Positions 17,031-26,301 of a DNA stretch of 64,000 bases are shown here, in pieces (positions within the stretch are counted from its first letter, which is position 1; each line of letters begins with the position of its first letter). The translations under genes and the position numbers were made by a program. The notes beneath the pieces were generated by a model. The model ran no database searches, was not told where the DNA came from, and saw only the letters and a list, made by a program, of their open reading frames with translations. This DNA comes from SAR202 cluster bacterium AD-804-J14_MRT_500m (GTDB taxonomy: Bacteria; Chloroflexota; Dehalococcoidia; UBA3495; GCA-2712585), in NCBI GenBank assembly GCA_009391275.1, contig VEXF01000002.1, forward strand, positions 30,399 through 94,398, given 5' to 3'.

Positions 17031-17471
17031 ATGGCAAAAAAACGGATTGGCGATCCTTGGGTACCGGCTGCCCAATATGGGCGCTCTCTTCCAAAATTCA
17101 TGGTAAACCTACTGATGAGGGACGTCCGTTCAAGCGTGGAATTCTACCAGCAAGTTTTGTCAGTTCAGTGCGTTTATCAAGATGAGGATTTCGCCGCGCT
17201 AGAACTCAACGGATTCAAGTTGATGCTACATGCAGATCATACCTATGACCATCATCCGTGGTACAAATGTTTGACGGGAAATCAGGTTCGAGGCTTAGGG
17301 GTAGAACTACGCCTATTCGATGTTGATCCAGATCTTATAGAATCAAAAGCTCGTAAATTTGGTTCACCTATTTTACAGAAGGCCACCACAAAAGCCCACG
17401 GCTGGCGCGAGGCGTGGATACAAGACCCAGCCGGATATGTGTGGGCTGTCGGTCAAGCCACCTCTGCTTGA
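17031..17471 (+). CDS. VOC/glyoxalase-fold protein
   Basis: 146-residue vicinal-oxygen-chelate superfamily protein. The segment FMVNLLMRDVRSSVEFYQQVLS is the usual first beta-alpha-beta of the fold, and the C-terminal WIQDPAGYVWAVGQ resembles the closing DPDGxxW strand. The ATG at 17031 has GGAGG at 17020-17024; an in-frame ATG at 17001 lacks an SD. VOC proteins include lyases, extradiol dioxygenases and binding proteins; which applies is not clear. It lies upstream of, and probably in one unit with, the M20 protein and RidA. Confidence 0.8.
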   Translation: MAKKRIGDPWVPAAQYGRSLPKFMVNLLMRDVRSSVEFYQQVLSVQCVYQDEDFAALELNGFKLMLHADHTYDHHPWYKCLTGNQVRGLGVELRLFDVDPDLIESKARKFGSPILQKATTKAHGWREAWIQDPAGYVWAVGQATSA

Positions 17472-17552
17472 CCATAACCTAGGGTTACGGCACACTATCA
17501 ACCTAGCAGTTTGGATAATTTCAGCTCTTTATTCGATTGAGGGTAACGATCA

Positions 17553-18797
17553 ATGATGAATCCCGATATTCAACAAGTATTAGATCAGTTCAACCGCAAC
17601 GATATGCTAGAACTGGCTAAAAGCCTTGTCCGCATCCCCAGTTTCAAGACCGAAGAAACCGCGGTTGCCAGTTTCATAGCAGAACAACTCGAGGAATGGG
17701 GCTACCAGGTACAACTTCAAGAGGTCCAGCCTGGTAGATTCCAAACGATTGCCGTGATGCCTGGAACTGGCGGGGGCAAATCCCTCATGTTCAACGGCCA
17801 TATCGACATTGACCCAATAGCTCGTGGTTGGAACAGGGATCCCTGGAATCCAGTCGTCGAAGGGGATCGCTTGTATGGCGGAGGAATCCGTAACATGAAA
17901 AGTGGTGTAACCGCTATGATCCATGCCGCTGAAATGATACGCCGTTCAGGTATCAAACTTAAAGGCGATTTGGAAATAGCATGCGTAGTCGGAGAACTGC
18001 AAGGTGGTGTAGGTAGTATTTACTTGTGTGAGAATGGCCCGCTGACTGATATGGCAGTTGTCCCAGAGCCTTTTGGAGCCGACAATATCCTTACTGTACA
18101 CGCAGGTGTCGTAGAAATGGCTGTCCACACTCTCGGCCGTGCCAGGCACATTAGCCGCCAAGAGGAAGGAATAGATGCCATAGATAAAATGTGCAAAGCA
18201 ATACCTGCGATTAAGGGGGTGAAGTTCCGACATACTCCCAGGCCAGATCTTCCCGCTTTGCCCAGAATCAACGTTGGATCCATCATAGGTGGTATGGGAA
18301 GAGAATATGATCTCAAAGGGCCAAATTTTGTTCCAGACTTTTGTACTGTCATAGTAGACGTCCGATTCCTCCCTGGCATGACGACCCAATCGGTAAAAGA
18401 AGATATACAAGCAGCGTTAGACAGCATCAAAGGCGAAGACGAAGACTTCGAATACGAAATAGAGATGCCCCCTCACCCAAAACACAAAGTCTTCACAGAA
18501 GTAATGGAACCGTTCGACCTCCCCAGAAACGAATACATCCTTGACACGGTCCTTAGGCAATATCGGACCATAACCGGTCGAGAGCCTGAAAACGTGGGAG
18601 CTGTCCCACCGGGATCGTACAGCGGTGATGACACTTGCCATTTATGGAAAGCAGGTGTGCCATGTCTTTTATACGGACCTGGAGGTGGTCCCGAATCTGC
18701 CACCGTCCCAGATGAATACACACGGATTAGCGATATGGAGCAAGTTGCCAAAGTCTTAGCTCTTACTGCTATAGACGTCTGCAACTTGCCGAAATAG
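17553..18797 (+). CDS. M20-family ArgE/DapE-like protein with altered metal site
   Basis: 414 residues with the M20 architecture: catalytic domain, central dimerisation lid (about 195-300), catalytic domain. His83-x-Asp85 (NGHIDID) and the general-base Glu148 (VGELQGG) are present. However, the bridging Asp of the usual DMKGG is Asn114 (RNMKSG), the next Glu ligand is Leu149, and the C-terminal His of the AHxPDE motif is Thr384 (SATVPDEY). A normal di-zinc site is therefore unlikely. It may use one metal, another metal, or serve a different chemistry; a misreading of the alignment is possible. Followed 23 nt later by a RidA protein. Confidence 0.8.
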   Translation: MMNPDIQQVLDQFNRNDMLELAKSLVRIPSFKTEETAVASFIAEQLEEWGYQVQLQEVQPGRFQTIAVMPGTGGGKSLMFNGHIDIDPIARGWNRDPWNPVVEGDRLYGGGIRNMKSGVTAMIHAAEMIRRSGIKLKGDLEIACVVGELQGGVGSIYLCENGPLTDMAVVPEPFGADNILTVHAGVVEMAVHTLGRARHISRQEEGIDAIDKMCKAIPAIKGVKFRHTPRPDLPALPRINVGSIIGGMGREYDLKGPNFVPDFCTVIVDVRFLPGMTTQSVKEDIQAALDSIKGEDEDFEYEIEMPPHPKHKVFTEVMEPFDLPRNEYILDTVLRQYRTITGREPENVGAVPPGSYSGDDTCHLWKAGVPCLLYGPGGGPESATVPDEYTRISDMEQVAKVLALTAIDVCNLPK

Positions 18798-18820
18798 AAA
18801 TTAAAGAAGGAGCATAGATA

Positions 18821-19285
18821 ATGCCGCAAATTGAAGAAAAGCTAAAACAGATTGGATATGAGTTACCACCACCACCACCACCGGGTGGCAACTATGTTCC
18901 CGCTGTAAGAACCGGGAATCTTGTATTCTTAGCAGGTGTAGTATCTAAACGTGCGGACGGGTCAACCATAGTAGGGAAGCTAGGCAGAGATCTGACAATC
19001 GATGAAGGCTATGAAGCCGCGAGATTATGTGCTCTTAACCTGTTGTCTAATCTAAAAAAAGAATTAGGAGACCTAGACAAAATAAAACGTATAGTCAAGC
19101 TTTTAGCCATGGTGAATTCAGATCCGGAATTCCCTTCACCTCCTGCAGTAGCAAACGGATGCTCTGACTTGTTCGTTGAACTATTCGGAGACAAAGGGAA
19201 ACATAGTCGTTCAGCAGTTGGTCTAGCTACACTTCCAAATGGCGTAGCAGTAGAGATTGAAGCCATCGTAGAGGTCGAAGACTAA
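18821..19285 (+). CDS. RidA/YjgF/YER057c family protein
   Basis: 154 residues of the Rid family: GNLVFLAGVVSK near residues 30-41, central ARLCALNLLSNLK, and the C-terminal LPNGVAVEIEAIVEV. Rid proteins hydrolyse reactive enamine/imine intermediates or act as related deaminases. The canonical RidA Arg105 is not obvious, as in the longer subfamilies. The SD GAAGGAG precedes the ATG. A run of six Pro codons at 18866-18883 near the N-terminus would need EF-P for efficient translation. It likely works with the upstream M20 protein on an N-containing substrate (inference). Confidence 0.85.
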   Translation: MPQIEEKLKQIGYELPPPPPPGGNYVPAVRTGNLVFLAGVVSKRADGSTIVGKLGRDLTIDEGYEAARLCALNLLSNLKKELGDLDKIKRIVKLLAMVNSDPEFPSPPAVANGCSDLFVELFGDKGKHSRSAVGLATLPNGVAVEIEAIVEVED

Positions 19286-19290
19286 TTATC

Positions 19291-19360
19291 GAGACAAAGT
19301 GGTGTCCTGGGTGAAATTTTAGGTCCGACAGTTAAATCCGCCCAGGACACCAGTAGTCTC
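19291..19360. terminator. long bidirectional hairpin between converging ridA-like and ggt genes
   Basis: The main stem of 14 pairs (19300-19313 with 19339-19352, one G-T) is extended by GAGAC (19291-19295) with GTCTC (19356-19360) across a small internal loop. It sits between convergent stop codons (19285 and 19390). No T-tract follows on either side, but its position and stability fit a bidirectional terminator. Confidence 0.55.
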
Positions 19361-19389
19361 ACCAAAAACGATTGTTAATAACGATGTGG

Positions 19390-21069
19390 CTACACTCCCA
19401 ATGCGTAGCCATCCCTACGAGGATCGGCACCACCCATTAAAACCCCTGTATCCGGATCTAGCGCGATTGCGTGACCACCACCTACCTCTGTAGTCCATTC
19501 ACCTAAAGTGTTCACGTCGTGACCACGGGATTCTAACGATTCCCTGACTTTCGTTGATATACGATCTTCCATATTAATGCGAACCCCGCCCATTACCCGA
19601 AATCTGGGCGCCTCTATAGCTTCTTGTACATTCATCCCAAACTCTAGAACGTTAAGCAACATCTGAGCGGTAGTTTGAGGTATGCCGTAAGATCCTGGGG
19701 TTCCTATAGAAAGGACAAATTTACCGTCCTTGAACACCTGTACCGGAGCCATATTACTCCCTGGCCTTTTCCCAGGAGCCAATAAGAGCCGGCTGTCACT
19801 TTTCGGATCTATGTCCATGAGATCAATAAGGTTGTTTAGGAGTACGCCTGTAGAGCCCGCTACGACTCCACTTCCGAACGCCGATCCCAAAGTTTGTGTG
19901 ATAGTTACTACAGTCCCTTGGCCATCAGCAGCAGAAAGATGAGTCGTCTCTCCACTTTTAAACCCTGTTGGGCTACCAGCCTGCAGGGAACCACTCGAAG
20001 GGTCTGACGTAAACCTCTCTCCCATGACTACCGAAGCACTATTGCGGTCGATACGCTTTTTCTGGCTTAATGCATAATCCTTAGATATAAGTCCTGTGAC
20101 TGGCACATCGACAAAATCCGGATCACCACCGTAAATAATGCGGTCAGTAACAGCAAGTTTAATAGCCTCTGACACAAGGTGGATGTACTCTGCGGAGTTA
20201 TGTTCTAACCCATCTACTCCGGACTCTTCTAATATGTTTAGGGTTTGCAAAATCTGAAACGCGTTGGAGTTTGGTCCAGTTGTCACAATTTCGTACCCTT
20301 TGTATGTAGATGCGATAGGCTCTTGCCACTTGGGATGGTAGGATTCAAGGTCAGATTCTGTGATAAGCCCATCCGATGCTCTCATAAACCGATCTATCTC
20401 GGTAGCAACCTCACCGGTATAAAATCCACCTACCCCTTGAGATGCCAACGAGCGGAAGGTGCTTGCTAAGTTCTTCTGCACCAAGATTTCTGATTCTGAT
20501 ACAGGACGTTCGCCTTTACCAAATGCCCGTCTGCTCGAATCGAATTTCGATAATTTCTCAAAATTTACCTCAAAGAACCTGCCATCCAGTTCAGAAACAA
20601 CGTACCCATCTTCTGCCAAATCGATAGCTGGCCCTAAAACGTCGGAACCCTGCAGTGTTCCATAAGCCTGTAACACCGCTAACCATCCGGCTGGATTGCC
20701 AGGTACAATCGGGCAGCGAACACCGACGCTATGCGAGCCAGGAGTGAACGCTGCCGGAACTGCTTTTTGAGGAACTACACCTGAGAAGTTCAACACTTCC
20801 CGATATTCACCGTAGTTTCGGCTGATCACCAAAAAACCCACACCCCCCAAGCCAGACATATAGGGCTCAACGACATTCAACGCTGCTGCCGCGGCAATAA
20901 CAGCATCAACTGCATTACCACCTTTGAAAAACATCTGAGCTCCTGCCATGGACGCAGCATAATGAGCACACGCAACCATGCCTTTACGGCTTTTTACTAC
21001 CGGTCGATGAGCCCTCAACACCCCACCTTGTGGGAGGCTGCTCTTAGATAAGTACGTAGGTCGATGCAT
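19390..21069 (-). CDS. ggt: gamma-glutamyltransferase family protein
   Basis: About 559 residues, an Ntn-hydrolase proenzyme that self-cleaves before a Thr. The nucleophile is Thr376 in GETTHLSAADGQG. The large-subunit N-terminal ACAHYAASMAGAQMFFKGGNAVDA and the small-subunit GSNMAPVQVFKDGKFVLSIGTPG are family hallmarks. No signal peptide is visible, so it is probably cytosolic and may act on gamma-glutamyl compounds or related amides (capsule hydrolases and cephalosporin acylases are in the same family). An ATG at 21069 is preferred to the adjacent TTG. It is last in a minus-strand run after the formamidase and amidohydrolase genes. Confidence 0.88.
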   Translation of the reverse strand: MHRPTYLSKSSLPQGGVLRAHRPVVKSRKGMVACAHYAASMAGAQMFFKGGNAVDAVIAAAAALNVVEPYMSGLGGVGFLVISRNYGEYREVLNFSGVVPQKAVPAAFTPGSHSVGVRCPIVPGNPAGWLAVLQAYGTLQGSDVLGPAIDLAEDGYVVSELDGRFFEVNFEKLSKFDSSRRAFGKGERPVSESEILVQKNLASTFRSLASQGVGGFYTGEVATEIDRFMRASDGLITESDLESYHPKWQEPIASTYKGYEIVTTGPNSNAFQILQTLNILEESGVDGLEHNSAEYIHLVSEAIKLAVTDRIIYGGDPDFVDVPVTGLISKDYALSQKKRIDRNSASVVMGERFTSDPSSGSLQAGSPTGFKSGETTHLSAADGQGTVVTITQTLGSAFGSGVVAGSTGVLLNNLIDLMDIDPKSDSRLLLAPGKRPGSNMAPVQVFKDGKFVLSIGTPGSYGIPQTTAQMLLNVLEFGMNVQEAIEAPRFRVMGGVRINMEDRISTKVRESLESRGHDVNTLGEWTTEVGGGHAIALDPDTGVLMGGADPRRDGYALGV

Positions 21070-21142
21070 CAACTAATCCGCCATATTTGCAGGATATAGA
21101 ACTCTCAGCGAGGTTGTAGTTGTCGCCGTTTATCTCGTTGCT

Positions 21143-22234
21143 TTAGTCATGACTGCCCAATTTATATATTCGGGTGGCTGTGTCATGAAACAAAGCTGCT
21201 CTTTCTTCATCCGAGTACCCTTTAGATAAACGTTTGAAGGCGTTGTACATCACATTGTAGGAGTACGAAATTTTATCTACAGGGAAATTACTCTCAAACA
21301 TACTCCTGTTGGGGCCAAACTTATCAATACAATAGTCCATAAGCGGGGCCATAGCATCAGCTAACTCTTCGGATCCAATCGGTTCGGAACGCGCGTGCCA
21401 ATCAAACCCTGTTTGCGGCATACCAATGCCGCCAAGCTTGATAGTGACATTTGGGCATTCCGCTAACCTGGTAATCCCACTCCGCCAGGTCGTCATTACC
21501 TCATCTTCTCTATTTGCATAGGGACCGATTCTCATTAATCCACCTATGTGGTTTAACACTATGGACAAGTCGGGTACACAATTCGCAAAATCAGCTAATT
21601 CTGCCATCTGATGAAAATAAAGCCACGCTTCTAGAGACAATCCCATACGTGACAGAACCCTCGCACCTGCTCGAAATTCGTCATTGGCAAGTTGTCCTTC
21701 TAATCTAATAGCGGCAGTATTTTCAATTTCAGGGTTAGGATCCCACGTAACAGAATGTCGAATACCCCGGAACCGATTTGGACTCGCAACCTGTAATGCT
21801 TCTAGAACAGGTTCAACCTGGTCACCTAAATTAAGGTTTGCCCGGCCCACTATGCCAGCCGCTGCTCGACAATCACCGTACAGACCGCTGGCGCTGGCAG
21901 CAGCAAGTCCTTGTACAAATTCTACCTCACCAACCGACCGCATCTCCTCGGATCCCTCGGCCCTATACATTGCCCTTGCTTCAACAAACACGGTTGACCG
22001 AACGTTATGTCCGCTACTGACATCCTCTATTAATTCGTGCAAAAGATATCGCTGGTACGGTATTCGTTGAATTCTAAAATCCCAAAAGTGATGATGCGGG
22101 TCACAGATCGGAATCTCCGGCTCTAATGCCGGTTCTTGTGTCAAATTAAGCCAGTCAGGACCTCCGAATGGCATGGTATAGCCTCCTACCTTAATGTCAT
22201 CACCCCAATCATAACTCCTCCGCGTTCTATTCAT
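21143..22234 (-). CDS. amidohydrolase (COG3618-like TIM-barrel metal-dependent hydrolase)
   Basis: About 363 residues. Opens with CDPHHHFWD, the His-x-His metal motif of the lactonase/dicarboxylate-hydrolase-like Amidohydro_2 group. It also has LNHIGG and the ending MFESNFPVDK, which replaces the SDYP motif and is normal for this subfamily. The preceding SD is weak. It differs clearly from the four tandem paralogues at 4-9 kb. Flanked by acetamidase upstream and ggt downstream on the same strand. Likely hydrolyses a lactone or cyclic amide; this is inference from the family. Confidence 0.82.
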   Translation of the reverse strand: MNRTRRSYDWGDDIKVGGYTMPFGGPDWLNLTQEPALEPEIPICDPHHHFWDFRIQRIPYQRYLLHELIEDVSSGHNVRSTVFVEARAMYRAEGSEEMRSVGEVEFVQGLAAASASGLYGDCRAAAGIVGRANLNLGDQVEPVLEALQVASPNRFRGIRHSVTWDPNPEIENTAAIRLEGQLANDEFRAGARVLSRMGLSLEAWLYFHQMAELADFANCVPDLSIVLNHIGGLMRIGPYANREDEVMTTWRSGITRLAECPNVTIKLGGIGMPQTGFDWHARSEPIGSEELADAMAPLMDYCIDKFGPNRSMFESNFPVDKISYSYNVMYNAFKRLSKGYSDEERAALFHDTATRIYKLGSHD

Positions 22235-22420
22235 CAAAACGCGGCAACGGTTTACTGGTGAATTAAAGGTCGTGCCTTAAAAACTCGGGCCGACATCGAG
22301 AGACGAGCAATCGATTCTACCGTCATTGCCATCACGATACTAGATATGCCAATAACTCCTAATTAGCTGCCAACTACCCCAAACCGATCGTGATCTTTGC
22401 GCTTTAACCAACTGCATAAC

Positions 22421-23530
22421 TCACAACTCGAAGATATTTTCCGGCAAAAACGCAGATACAACGAAGTTCGGAACATCGACAACATTGCTAATCTTTAAAT
22501 CTACAGCGACACTGCACAATATGTACGCTTGATCTTTCGTCCACCCGCGCTCCTGCAAAAGATCTATCATGTTCAATAAAGCGTTTCTTGCAGCCAAAGT
22601 TAAGTCTTCACCCTCATTCGTTCCATCTTCCCGTATCGGCATTCCCATAGTAGCTACGAAATTTTTAGGTACAGCCCATTCTGGATTCACAAAATATCCA
22701 GAGTGTGAAAAACGCGGCCACTTGATACCCTTACGTTCAGCTTCTCCCTTATGGATCTGGAAACGGACTGCAAGTGTCGAGCCCATCTCTATCGCGGTTA
22801 CACAACACTCTCCATCACCTTGAGCAAAATGTCCATCACCTGCCGAGTACAAACCACCATCCACAAAAACTGGTATGAATAACTTCGAACCTTTAGTCAA
22901 TTGTTTTACATCAGCATTTCCACAATTTTCGCGAGGTGGCAACGTCCTCAGACCTTCTCGTGCAATCAACTCATTCCCCGGCACCGCATCAGACGGATCT
23001 GGTGGCATAACAAACCCACCTCGTTGCCGCAGGGCTTCTTCTCGCTGAGTCCATTCTTTTACCTGTTTTTGAGATGGGGCAACGCCAGCCGTACCCATAA
23101 AACTACTGTCAGGTATTCGTACTCCTGGAAGAGATGTCGAAGTTGCTGATCCATCATTGATCTCCCAATGAACCAGATAAGGGTCCACGAATATATCCCG
23201 CAAAAATCCTAGACCAGGAGCTAAACGAGTCCATCCTGTAGGTTCTGGAAGGATTTCTAAATACTCAACCTCCAAGAGATCCCCCGGTACCGCACCTTTA
23301 ATGTACACCGGCCCGGTCAACGGGTGCGTAGCACCACGTGACATCCCGGTAATATCTTCGTTGGTCATCCCAAAGGAAATTTGTCCATCGGACGCATCTC
23401 GGCACTGCAAAACGACCTCTTCACCTGGATCCACTTCTATCACCGGTGTGATATCTGGATGCCACCGGTTGTGACCAGTTATACGCTCTTCACGGAGACT
23501 TATAGCCCGATTTATCTCTACACTTTTCAA
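22421..23530 (-). CDS. acetamidase/formamidase family protein
   Basis: 369 residues of the FmdA_AmdA family. It opens with HNRWHPDITPVIEVDPGEEVVLQCRD and has GPVYIKGAVPGDLLEVE and the later GDGHFAQGDGECCVTAIE, all family hallmarks. It hydrolyses short amides to ammonia and the acid. The start is TTG at 23530 with a strong GGAGG seven nt upstream. Probably first gene of the minus-strand set with the amidohydrolase and ggt, though a 183-bp gap follows it. Confidence 0.88.
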   Translation of the reverse strand: MKSVEINRAISLREERITGHNRWHPDITPVIEVDPGEEVVLQCRDASDGQISFGMTNEDITGMSRGATHPLTGPVYIKGAVPGDLLEVEYLEILPEPTGWTRLAPGLGFLRDIFVDPYLVHWEINDGSATSTSLPGVRIPDSSFMGTAGVAPSQKQVKEWTQREEALRQRGGFVMPPDPSDAVPGNELIAREGLRTLPPRENCGNADVKQLTKGSKLFIPVFVDGGLYSAGDGHFAQGDGECCVTAIEMGSTLAVRFQIHKGEAERKGIKWPRFSHSGYFVNPEWAVPKNFVATMGMPIREDGTNEGEDLTLAARNALLNMIDLLQERGWTKDQAYILCSVAVDLKISNVVDVPNFVVSAFLPENIFEL

Positions 23531-23720
23531 TGTTTCCCTCCTAGGCGTGAAGTCTTACTTTAACATAGCATTCAGTCCTCGCAACTTCGCCTTCATTTTC
23601 TTCTACATGAATTCTAAGAGAATATAGGTTTCGACACAGAATATTCAGATTCCATTGCCAACTGCCATCTGATAAAATCCAATCCGCCAAGTTACAACCG
23701 AGGGCTCTAAAGGAGATAAC

Positions 23721-24086
23721 ATGAAAGTAATCAAGCACGATCAGGTTTCTAAACAGGACGCAACAAGTGCGCCACTTTTCTATGGTGGTACAGTGTCACG
23801 TCAACCCTTGGTTGATGCCGAGATGAGCAAATATTTCAGCTTTAGCATAGTCAACTTCGATGCTGGAGCAAAGAATAAGTTTCATGCACATTCCAGCGAT
23901 CAGATTCTCTTGGTGACCAATGGAACCGGCATCGTAGCGGACGAGCATGAAGAACATATAGTCACCGTAGGAACCACAATCCATATACCTGCAGGGGAAA
24001 AACACTGGCACGGAGCCACTGATGACTCCGATTTCTCTCACATATCACTTACCTCAGCTGATAGCCAAACCGAGATGTTGGGGTAG
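23721..24086 (+). CDS. cupin-domain protein
   Basis: 121-residue single-domain cupin. Motif 1 is NKFHAHSSDQILLVTNGTG and motif 2 is HIPAGEKHWHGA, with His/Glu positions fit for a metal. The ATG has AAAGGAG six nt upstream. Its TAG stop abuts the ATG of the molybdoenzyme gene, so the two are co-translated. Its role may be as a small metal-dependent enzyme or sensor linked to that enzyme; unknown. Confidence 0.82.
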   Translation: MKVIKHDQVSKQDATSAPLFYGGTVSRQPLVDAEMSKYFSFSIVNFDAGAKNKFHAHSSDQILLVTNGTGIVADEHEEHIVTVGTTIHIPAGEKHWHGATDDSDFSHISLTSADSQTEMLG

Positions 24087-25190
24087 ATGGATAATATAGA
24101 GAGCACTAATGTCGTAGATTCCACCCTGTTATCGGTCTCGCGAGAACCTTTCTGTGCAGAGACCAAGTTAGATTCACTAGATAGCGGAATTACGCCAACC
24201 CATAGGTTCTATGTACGAAGCCATTTTGCTGATATACCGTCGTTAGATCCCGACACTTGGAATCTGGAAATTTGCGGGGCAATAAAACACCCCATTTCCT
24301 TCACACTCGATGAAATTAAAGCTATGCCAAGCCGAGAAACCGCTATCACCCTAGAATGCGCTGGAAATAGTCGCTCCTACCTTGCCCCTCCAGCTGAAGG
24401 GCTTTTATTCGGACATGGCGCTGTTAGCACAGCCATGTGGAAAGGTGTTACATTGGCCCATGTCCTCAAGTCTGCAAACGTTCAACCGGGCGCGAACGTC
24501 ATCATATTCACAGGCGCGGATAGCGGAGAAGAAGAGGAACATGGAGTTGCTTTTCAACTAGCATACAGTCGTTCTATCCCACTTGATACAAACTTACTGA
24601 CTGATATTATCCTGGCTTATGACATGAATGGACTACCCTTAACTAAATCTCACGGTTCCCCACTTCGCGTTGTTGTCCCACGATGGTATGCGATGAGCTC
24701 CGTTAAATGGCTAAAAAGAATCGAAATCTCAAACACTCCATTTAATGGGTTTTTCCAAAAAAGACGATATGTTTTCATAAACGAAGGAGAAGAACGCCAG
24801 GAATCCCGAGAACCAGTTACACTGATGCGAGTCAAATCGATTGTCATATCACCTAACCATGGTGCAATAGTGCAGCGTGGACCTTTTACAATCACGGGTT
24901 ACGCCTGGTCGGGGGAAGCCGCCGTAACTCGAATAGAACTAAGTACAACTGGCGGAAGAACATGGCAAGACGCTACGCTTTTTGGGCCACTGGGAGAACA
25001 TGCATGGAGACCTTGGGTGTTCCAATGGTCAGCAGATGAGCCGGGCCATTATATAATCAAGGTCAGAGCCACCGACACTTCGGGCAGAACCCAACCTGAT
25101 TCTATACCATGGAACTTCCGTGGATATGCTAACAATTCCATTCACACAATAGCGGTAGAAGTCCCGTCCACAGATGACCCCAACCCTTAA
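24087..25190 (+). CDS. sulfite-oxidase-family molybdopterin oxidoreductase
   Basis: 367 residues: an N-terminal oxidoreductase molybdopterin-binding domain (about 30-215) and a C-terminal Mo-co dimerisation, Ig-like domain (about 245-365, with ITGYAWSGEAAVTRIELSTTGGRTW). The Mo-ligating Cys is in TLECAGNSRS. No Tat or Sec signal is seen, unlike many periplasmic relatives, so it should be cytosolic. It needs molybdenum cofactor; moaA and moaC occur at 37-38 kb. It may oxidise sulfite, which would fit a sulfopyruvate-type pathway, but relatives act on other substrates. Confidence 0.85.
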   Translation: MDNIESTNVVDSTLLSVSREPFCAETKLDSLDSGITPTHRFYVRSHFADIPSLDPDTWNLEICGAIKHPISFTLDEIKAMPSRETAITLECAGNSRSYLAPPAEGLLFGHGAVSTAMWKGVTLAHVLKSANVQPGANVIIFTGADSGEEEEHGVAFQLAYSRSIPLDTNLLTDIILAYDMNGLPLTKSHGSPLRVVVPRWYAMSSVKWLKRIEISNTPFNGFFQKRRYVFINEGEERQESREPVTLMRVKSIVISPNHGAIVQRGPFTITGYAWSGEAAVTRIELSTTGGRTWQDATLFGPLGEHAWRPWVFQWSADEPGHYIIKVRATDTSGRTQPDSIPWNFRGYANNSIHTIAVEVPSTDDPNP

Positions 25191-25274
25191 CAATTACCGT
25201 TTTTTGCCTCCTTGCCAGCGCTCGTATGCTTCGTAGCGCAACCTAGACTTGGGACTAAATATAAGAATTGAATC

Positions 25275-26207
25275 ATGAATAAAATAGGTGTTAGCTTCGG
25301 TGGAGGTATGTCCCCGCCTGATATAGTAGACTGTGCTCGCGCCGCGGACGAATTAGGATACGATTCAGTGTGGATGACCGAAGGAAACGGCGGCGACCAG
25401 TTCACCATCCTAACCGCATGTGCACTGACGACTGAAAACGTTCGTCTCGGCACTGATATAAGTAGCGTTTATGTCCGAAGCGCTCCAACTATCGCTATGG
25501 CATCGGCAAGTGTAGATCATTTTTCCAATGGACGGTTCATCCTAGGTCTCGGTTCTAGCCACCGCGTTCAGGTTATTGGACAGCATGGACTACCATATAC
25601 AAAACCCCTATCCAGGGTAATAGAGTATGTGGAAATTATCCGCCAACTCATCAAAACCGGCTCAGTATCGTACGACGGAGACATCATCGCAATAGACAAC
25701 TTCACATTTTCATTTGACCCTATTAGGCGCCATATTCCAATTTTCTTGGCAGCTGTTTACCCAAAAATGCTAAAGGTTTGTGGCCATATTGCACAAGGTG
25801 TGATATTAACTCAAAACACACCTGCTAATATAAAAGAGGCAGTGGAACACATCACCATTGGCGCTCATGAAGCCAACAGAGACATAAACGACATCGAAAT
25901 CTCCAGTCTTATCACATGTTTCGTCACCAAAGACCAAACTCTCGCTCGCTCGGATGCTCGTAACTCCCTGGCTTACGCATGCGGGTTTTATCCTCGCTAC
26001 GGCGGGTTCATAGGAGCTAGTGGATTCCAGGAAGAAGCTTCGGCGATTCGAGCAGCTTGGCTTGATGGTGATCGAGCCAAAGCCAGCCGACTGGTGACCG
26101 ACCAAATGATAGATTCTTTTACTATCATTGGAGATGCAGACCATGTCTTGACCCGACTAGAAGAACACCGTGCGGGGGGGGGTTACGTTACCTATAATCA
26201 CTTTTAG
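25275..26207 (+). CDS. LLM-class (luciferase-like) flavin/F420-dependent oxidoreductase
   Basis: 310-residue TIM-barrel luciferase-like protein. The N-terminus KIGVSFGGGMSPPDIVDCARAADELGYDSVW, then TTENVRLGTDISSVYVRSAPTIAM and RFILGLGSSHRVQ match the F420-dependent LLM oxidoreductases, in particular methylene-H4MPT-reductase-like ones. No SD precedes the ATG; TATAAG at 25260-25265 is 9 nt upstream, compatible with a very short leader. The electron carrier (F420 or FMN) cannot be fixed from sequence. Confidence 0.85.
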   Translation: MNKIGVSFGGGMSPPDIVDCARAADELGYDSVWMTEGNGGDQFTILTACALTTENVRLGTDISSVYVRSAPTIAMASASVDHFSNGRFILGLGSSHRVQVIGQHGLPYTKPLSRVIEYVEIIRQLIKTGSVSYDGDIIAIDNFTFSFDPIRRHIPIFLAAVYPKMLKVCGHIAQGVILTQNTPANIKEAVEHITIGAHEANRDINDIEISSLITCFVTKDQTLARSDARNSLAYACGFYPRYGGFIGASGFQEEASAIRAAWLDGDRAKASRLVTDQMIDSFTIIGDADHVLTRLEEHRAGGGYVTYNHF

Positions 26208-26301
26208 GCCTGGCATGCATGATGCAAAAACGCGGGTGTTAGAAACTATCCGTGCTTGTGCTCCCAGGTAATGCCGCCACTAAATAAGGAGCTACCGTTA
26301 C

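Noticed and set aside
17946..18410. Minus-strand frames of 136-154 codons inside the M20 gene
   Set aside because: Antisense shadows of a gene with clear family motifs.
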